A DNA stretch of 7,189 nucleotides from Candidatus Delongbacteria bacterium. GTDB taxonomy: Bacteria > UBA4055. The translations under genes and the position numbers were made by a program. The stretch lies in the NCBI GenBank assembly GCA_003477045.1, contig DMTS01000173.1, positions 1 to 7,189 on the forward strand. The letters are read 5' to 3'. Shown here one piece after another: positions 1 to 4,570 of this stretch (position 1 is its first letter; every line of letters starts with the position of its first letter). Below the pieces are notes generated by a model. That model saw only the letters and a program-made list of their open reading frames with translations, had not been told where the DNA came from and ran no database searches.

Positions 1-2
1 TA

Positions 3-1703
3 CCTTACAGCAGCTTCAGAAAAGAGCTTGACCTCAGGCACAAAGCGTGGATGTCGCTCGATGGTCATTTTATTTCAAATGAACTTCTGCCTGCCTTCAA
101 AGGTAAACTCGAGCTTCTTAACAAATCGCTAGGAACAACTTATCCGTCATGGGATAATATCACGCTTGCAAGAAGGCTTCCTCAGGATAGTTTGAGATCG
201 CACTGGACGCATTATGTAAAAAAGATACTTAATGTTCATCATATCAGCCTCGATTCGGCCGGAACAGAGAGTTACCGTGCATTTCTGAAAGAAAAATATG
301 AAAATATAGGACTGCTCAATGAAACATGGAAATCAGATTTCGCCGGATTTGAGGGTATCTCACAGGATAAAGCTAATTCTACAGGCGCGCCGCTGCTTGA
401 TTATATCTTTTTCATCGAGAACCTAGCTGATCCTGCACAATTATTTATTTCAAGTGTAGAATTTGATTACAGAGATCATCTGAAAGCGAAATATCCCGAT
501 ATTGACAAAATTAATGATATTTATTCCAAGCGGATCAAAAGTTTTGACGACATCAAACTTTCAGCTTCAATTCCCGAAAATAACCTTGTCATGAAAAGAG
601 ACTGGATCGAATTTGTAAGATCCGCCGATATAAGTTCATTAGAGCTCTCCCCTGCCTCGCAGTTCGATTATATCGAATTTCTGAAAATGAAATTCGGAGT
701 GAAAGGGATCCTTGATACTGAAATCATCAACAAAGCGATCGGAACAGACTACGATAAAGAGATCAACATATACCCGTCAACTGTGCTCCCCAAAGAAGCC
801 AAACAAGCTGAATTATGGCTTGAATTCATAAATAATCATGCCGATCCGAAGTATCTGATGGTAAGCTCATCCGAAAATACAAATATGCTGAAATTTCTGA
901 AAAACAAATACGGCAGCATTGACAGCCTGAATTCAGCTTACGGATTCATCTACAAAGATTACGATAAAATAGACATTGATTTCCAGACGCTGGATTATTT
1001 TATATTCAAAGAATACAAAAAAGAAATATTCCGCGAGCATCTGATTAGAAATTACGCTATGGTCTTAGATGAAATGTTCAATAACGGAAGAGCTATAGTT
1101 AATACTCTCTGGTATTGCCTCCTCGCCATCCTGACCGCACTGATCGTGAATCCGCTTGCAGCCTACGCGATGAGCAGATTCAAACTGAGGTCAAATTACA
1201 GGATCATTCTGATACTGATGCTGACTATGGCTTTCCCGCCGATGGTTATGGGAATTCCGAATTTTCTTATTCTTAAAAATCTCAATCTGTTGAACACATT
1301 CTGGGCGCTTATCCTGCCTGCCGCCGCTGACGGATATTTCATATTCCTTCTAAAGGGATTTTTTGATTCGCTGCCTAAGGAACTGTTCGAATCGGCTACT
1401 GTTGACGGAGCCGGCGAGTTCACTATTTTCACCAGGATCGCGATGTCATTATCCAAGCCAATCATGGCTGTGATCGCACTAGGCGCTTTCAACGCGGCAT
1501 ACAGAAATTTCATGTTCGCCTTCATTGTCTGTCAGGATCAGAGCATGTGGACTCTGATGGTTCACATCTATCAGCTGTCACAGCGAGCCAGTTCAGGCGT
1601 GGGCTATGCCGCGCTTGTGATAGCGGCTATACCTACTTTCGCGGTATTCATTTTCTTCCAGAATATTATAATCAAAGGTATCGTCGTTCCGACCGAGAAA
1701 TAA
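3..1703 (+). CDS. Sugar ABC transporter permease, MalG/CUT1 type, with large repeat-containing extracytoplasmic domain (5' end outside window)
   Basis: Inner-membrane subunit of a carbohydrate importer. Residues are numbered from the ATG at 51, but the frame is open from base 3 with no stop and no clear Shine-Dalgarno before that ATG, so the gene very likely starts upstream. Residues 1-340 are hydrophilic and must be a long loop after a first membrane segment that lies off the window. Residues 348-550 are a typical binding-protein-dependent permease core: hydrophobic segments near 348-372, 383-400, 413-435, 468-493 and 516-542. The cytoplasmic EAA loop runs from PKELFESA (442-449) through VDGAGE to SKP (470) and contacts the ATPase in this family. 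The LRSNY and FFDSLPKEL stretches are also typical of MalG-like proteins. CUT1 permeases of this type are usually about 270-300 residues, so the loop more than doubles the length. The partner permease, binding protein and ATPase are presumably upstream. The substrate cannot be read from the sequence. The fold call is firm, the role of the loop is not. Confidence 0.93.
   Translation, partial: PYSSFRKELDLRHKAWMSLDGHFISNELLPAFKGKLELLNKSLGTTYPSWDNITLARRLPQDSLRSHWTHYVKKILNVHHISLDSAGTESYRAFLKEKYENIGLLNETWKSDFAGFEGISQDKANSTGAPLLDYIFFIENLADPAQLFISSVEFDYRDHLKAKYPDIDKINDIYSKRIKSFDDIKLSASIPENNLVMKRDWIEFVRSADISSLELSPASQFDYIEFLKMKFGVKGILDTEIINKAIGTDYDKEINIYPSTVLPKEAKQAELWLEFINNHADPKYLMVSSSENTNMLKFLKNKYGSIDSLNSAYGFIYKDYDKIDIDFQTLDYFIFKEYKKEIFREHLIRNYAMVLDEMFNNGRAIVNTLWYCLLAILTALIVNPLAAYAMSRFKLRSNYRIILILMLTMAFPPMVMGIPNFLILKNLNLLNTFWALILPAAADGYFIFLLKGFFDSLPKELFESATVDGAGEFTIFTRIAMSLSKPIMAVIALGAFNAAYRNFMFAFIVCQDQSMWTLMVHIYQLSQRASSGVGYAALVIAAIPTFAVFIFFQNIIIKGIVVPTEK
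84..1034 (+). repeat. Tandem degenerate ~66-residue protein repeats inside the permease loop
   Basis: These are protein-level repeats, not obvious as DNA repeats. Units begin near residues 12 (weak), 73, 138, 204 and 277 of the permease, counted from the ATG at 51. The consensus is an aromatic residue, two residues, then FLKxKY, a hydrophobic position, LN or IN, an aromatic residue about 4 further on, and Fx/YxDxI about 7 later. The unit then has a variable linker often containing Pro, a W/DxxxFI or WIEFV helix and a hydrophobic strand-like end. Examples are FLKEKYENI (unit 2), HLKAKYPDI (unit 3), FLKMKFGVK (unit 4) and FLKNKYGSI (unit 5). The end of the last unit merges into the pre-membrane helix. 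The FLKxKYGxIxxLNxxYG pattern recalls a helix seen in GH42-type beta-galactosidases (recollection, not a search). The function is inferred to be extracytoplasmic ligand or partner binding. Confidence 0.7.
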
Positions 1704-1715
1704 GAGATCCTGCAA

Positions 1716-4424
1716 TTATACTTCAACCTCGATCTGTTTCAGACCGTCCGCCACACCGCCTACACGCACTCTTTTTATGCTTCCGTCAGACACCTCAAGC
1801 GATGCGTAAATTTCCGACGGCCTGTTCATTGAATATCCCTGCTCGAAAACAATGTTATCAGCCTGTCTTTCGTTTATTATCCCATATTTGAACATATAGC
1901 AGGCAAGTGCTCCCGATGCTGTGCCTGTTGCTGATTCTTCAGGTATATCGTAAAGCGGTGCGAAATTTCTGCAGTGAGCAGTTGAATTGAATTTAGTTTC
2001 GGTCGTGAACAGGTGATATCCGGCTCCGTCATATTTTCTGCTGATCTCTTTGATCTTATCAAAGTCAGGTTCGATCGAAAGAAGCTCTTTCAAAGACCTT
2101 ATCGGAACGATTATATCTTTCAGTCCTGTCGATACTATCTGAACAGGCAGATCTCCAGAAATCAACTCCGGTGAAATATTAAGCGAACCTGCGATCTCGT
2201 TTTTATCTATCATTTCATAAAATTCAGGCAGGTTCTGATCCATCAGTATTTTTTTATCCGGCAGTATTTCTATATTAAGAATGCCTGCTTTCGTTTCAAG
2301 TTTATATTTACCCGCTGATATTGACCCTTTCATTGCCAGCAGACCGAAAGAGGCGACCGTAGCATGTCCGCAAAGCGGAACTTCGCCTGCGGGAGTAAAA
2401 TATCTCAGCCTGAAATCGGCTTTATCAGTTTTTAATACAAAAGCCGTTTCAGAAAAACCGACTTTTTTAGCTATACGAAGCATTTCTTCATCAGTTATGA
2501 AATCTGCGGACAGAACTACCCCTGCCGGATTGCCGCCGCCTTCCGATCTTATAAAAGCATTCAGCGTATTTACTTTGACCGCAAAGGTGGCGTTTAATTC
2601 CGGTGTTTTCGGCTTGAAATAAATATCCTCAAATACAACGCGGCCTAATTCATCAATATTTAGCATTATTGACTGATAAGGCTTAAAATCCAGCCTGACA
2701 GGAATATTTTTCCCGTTGAAACTGACCGTTACATCTCTAATTATTGATGATTCCTGAAATGACTGTCCGTAGAGCACCGGATATTTTATTTCTCCCGCTA
2801 TCGGATTAGCGAAAAATATTTTAGCTGTCTTACCGTCTGTTCTGCACCAGAATAGCGGTATATCTTCACCCTGAACTAAAGCCGGCGGAAATTTCAGCAG
2901 CTTTAAATCATTCTTAACATTCGGTAATGATAATAGTTCAGCAATTATAGTATTGAAATCTTTGTTCTTTATAAATCCTGCCTGTTCGGGATGATCCTTC
3001 AGGCAGACGGGCAGTCCTTCCGATGCCAGCCTCAGAACTGTTCTGAGTGTTTCAATATCGAGATTATTCGCTTCAATATAAAGCAGCTCGAATTCAAGAT
3101 CATTTACGAATAGTTTATTGTTCCTGACGATGGCTTTTGAAAGAAATTCATTATTTATCCAGAGCGGATGATATCCTTTCAGTTCAGAGTTGAATTTCTC
3201 ATAGCGCAGTTCATAAGCTCCCCACGCCCAGGGCATCTGAAGTTCCTTCGGATATTTCCCTGCAGTCCAGGCATCTTCAAGCGGCAGATAAACAGCTATG
3301 TCTGAATATGTTCTACCGAATCTCATAGCTGCTGAAACCTTCGTCATGTATGTATTGAACTGCTTCAGCTCGCCTGACAGGCTTCCTGTTTTGCCGACAT
3401 GAACTGTGGCGTAGAAATTTTGAGTATCTGTCCCTTTGGGATTATAAGGCATTCCGTGCCAGAATATCTGATTCACGCCGCTTGCGAAAAGAGCATCGCA
3501 GCAAAGCTTTAGATCGGCCGTCTGCTCTTTTTTGAAATATTTTGCAGGCCAGCCGTAAAGACAGGTAAAAGTTTCGGATGAAACGACTTCTTTGCCTGAC
3601 AGCGAAGCCGCAGACGCCCCGATCTTAGAGAATTCAGGCTCGAACAGCATAGCCTCAGTTTCAGGCACATCGCAGTTCGCGTAAGCCGTTATAAGATCTG
3701 TCGGAGAACCGTGACACTGAACTCTGCTCAATGCGCCGAGTTCGTGCGCTTTTTTATCAAAAGGAATGTAAAATTCGTTTAAAACCATTTCAGCCACGAG
3801 TTTCATGTAATCATAAAGCTGATGTTTATTTTCCGCACAGTAAATTTTATCAATGAACGGCTTGATATCATAGCCGAATTTCTTTTCAAATATCTTATCA
3901 AAACCTTCAGTCCAGATATGTTTCGTTTCGACTTCCCACGAATCGCAGAATATAGCCGACTTAAAGTCTTTCAGCGCGCCTGAAAGAGCATCTCCCATCA
4001 CTTTAGCGTATCGTTCAAATGCATGCCTGTCCAGATGATTCAGGACATTCCCTATCTTGGGATGCTCCCAGGAAAGATGATGAGGCTGTTTGAAATCAGG
4101 TTTATTCCATACCTGCGTTCTGTCTGTGTCAGGCACAAATGTTCCGCCGAAAGGCCATAACGATCCGAATGTGAAATCGCAGCCGAGTCCGATGCCGTCC
4201 GCATAAGTTTTAGCGTATTCAACAGCTTCGCACCATTCTTTTCCCAGCCACTCGATCCTTCCGGCATCCGGATCCCTGTCAACGGGATAAATGAAAGCTA
4301 TCTCTACTCCGCCGAAATTATTCTCCTTAAGCCAGTCCAGCTGATCTTTGATATCTTCATGTTTTATAATATCGGCGAACCACCACCAGCGGGTATAAGG
4401 TTTACAATTTTTGTAATTTGCCAT
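1716..4424 (-). CDS. GH106-like glycoside hydrolase fused to PhzF-family isomerase domain
   Basis: The predicted protein has 902 residues and no signal peptide or membrane segment, so it should be cytoplasmic. Residues 1-608 look like the alpha-L-rhamnosidase GH106 group. The signs are TRWWW (11-15) and GGVEI (38-42) at the barrel start, DSWE (161-164), HGSPTD (238-243), DVPETEA (252-258), SSETF (282-286) and FWHGMPY (321-327), then a DIAVYLP (375-381) second domain. E164, E255, E257 and E284 are candidate acidic active-site residues. Residues 614-902 are a full-length PhzF fold: GNPAG (631-635), SET with the expected catalytic Glu at E659, RYFTPAGEVPLCGHAT with H687, EESATGTASGAL (829-840) and QGYSMNRPS (862-870). 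The start chosen is the ATG at 4424, because an in-frame TTG at 4442 lies inside the Shine-Dalgarno. The gene is convergent with the sugar permease, suggesting it cleaves imported oligosaccharide. Rhamnoside specificity is only a family-level guess, and the PhzF substrate is unknown. Confidence 0.86.
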   Translation of the reverse strand: MANYKNCKPYTRWWWFADIIKHEDIKDQLDWLKENNFGGVEIAFIYPVDRDPDAGRIEWLGKEWCEAVEYAKTYADGIGLGCDFTFGSLWPFGGTFVPDTDRTQVWNKPDFKQPHHLSWEHPKIGNVLNHLDRHAFERYAKVMGDALSGALKDFKSAIFCDSWEVETKHIWTEGFDKIFEKKFGYDIKPFIDKIYCAENKHQLYDYMKLVAEMVLNEFYIPFDKKAHELGALSRVQCHGSPTDLITAYANCDVPETEAMLFEPEFSKIGASAASLSGKEVVSSETFTCLYGWPAKYFKKEQTADLKLCCDALFASGVNQIFWHGMPYNPKGTDTQNFYATVHVGKTGSLSGELKQFNTYMTKVSAAMRFGRTYSDIAVYLPLEDAWTAGKYPKELQMPWAWGAYELRYEKFNSELKGYHPLWINNEFLSKAIVRNNKLFVNDLEFELLYIEANNLDIETLRTVLRLASEGLPVCLKDHPEQAGFIKNKDFNTIIAELLSLPNVKNDLKLLKFPPALVQGEDIPLFWCRTDGKTAKIFFANPIAGEIKYPVLYGQSFQESSIIRDVTVSFNGKNIPVRLDFKPYQSIMLNIDELGRVVFEDIYFKPKTPELNATFAVKVNTLNAFIRSEGGGNPAGVVLSADFITDEEMLRIAKKVGFSETAFVLKTDKADFRLRYFTPAGEVPLCGHATVASFGLLAMKGSISAGKYKLETKAGILNIEILPDKKILMDQNLPEFYEMIDKNEIAGSLNISPELISGDLPVQIVSTGLKDIIVPIRSLKELLSIEPDFDKIKEISRKYDGAGYHLFTTETKFNSTAHCRNFAPLYDIPEESATGTASGALACYMFKYGIINERQADNIVFEQGYSMNRPSEIYASLEVSDGSIKRVRVGGVADGLKQIEVEV

Positions 4425-4435
4425 TTTTTCTTTAT

Positions 4436-4440
4436 CCTCC
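4436..4440 (-). promoter_or_regulatory. Shine-Dalgarno GGAGG that fixes the hydrolase-PhzF start
   Basis: On the minus strand the sequence reads TTGGAGGATAAAG, then five A and ATGG. GGAGG ends 11 bases before the ATG at 4424. The upstream in-frame TTG at 4442 overlaps this site by one base and has no ribosome binding site of its own. The ATG is therefore the better start and the protein is six residues shorter than the longest open frame. Confidence 0.8.
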
Positions 4441-4458
4441 AAAAAAATATCAATTCTT

Positions 4459-4487
4459 ATTATAAATCATTTAAATTTCTAAATCAA
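4459..4487 (-). promoter_or_regulatory. Sigma-70-like promoter for the hydrolase-PhzF gene
   Basis: The minus strand carries TTGATT (4487-4482), a 17-base spacer, then a perfect TATAAT (4464-4459). Transcription would start near 4452, giving a leader of about 28 bases that includes GGAGG. The spacing and the fit of both boxes make this the best promoter in the window. It does not resemble the Bacteroidota TAnnTTTG pattern, and the region is AT-rich, so a chance match is possible. Confidence 0.6.
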
Positions 4488-4513
4488 GGTAAAACAAGCA
4501 AAGATTATTTAGA

Positions 4514-4546
4514 TTGACAAGTATTATTTCTTTTATTAAGTTTAAT
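4514..4546 (+). promoter_or_regulatory. Possible promoter for the propeller gene (weak -10)
   Basis: A perfect TTGACA lies at 4514-4519 in the divergent intergenic region. No good -10 stands at 17 bases: TATTAA (4534-4539) is 14 bases away and TTTAAT (4541-4546) 21 bases away. Only the -35-like box is convincing, so the assignment is tentative. Confidence 0.3.
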
Positions 4547-4553
4547 TATTAAA
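4541..4553. repeat. 13-bp AT-only inverted repeat upstream of the propeller gene
   Basis: TTTAAT and ATTAAA are perfect inverted arms around a single T. The site lies between the TTGACA box and the GGAG ribosome binding site, where an operator could sit. It contains no G or C and the surroundings are AT-rich, so it may be chance. Confidence 0.25.
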
Positions 4554-4570
4554 TCCTTTACGGAGAAACA

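Noticed and set aside
1196..1525. Open frame of 109 codons on the minus strand
   Set aside because: It lies wholly inside the permease membrane core, which has strong family motifs in the other strand, and shows no recognisable domain.
1681..1695. GTCG-TTC-CGAC hairpin as a terminator for the permease
   Set aside because: The stem has only four pairs, lies before the stop codon, and no T-run follows on either strand.
1733..1776. TCTG-TTT-CAGA hairpin and a later run of five T
   Set aside because: The stem is four pairs and the T-run is about 30 bases away, so this is not an intrinsic terminator.
1547..1891. Plus-strand frame of 114 codons across the permease and fusion gene ends
   Set aside because: It overlaps two well-supported genes, has no Shine-Dalgarno, and its translation resembles nothing known.
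2281..2622. Plus-strand frame of 113 codons
   Set aside because: It is antisense to the PhzF half, whose conserved motifs show that the minus strand is coding.
4522..4527. TATTAT as a -10 box for the propeller gene
   Set aside because: It sits two bases after TTGACA, and the sequence 17 bases upstream (CAAAGA) is not a -35 box.
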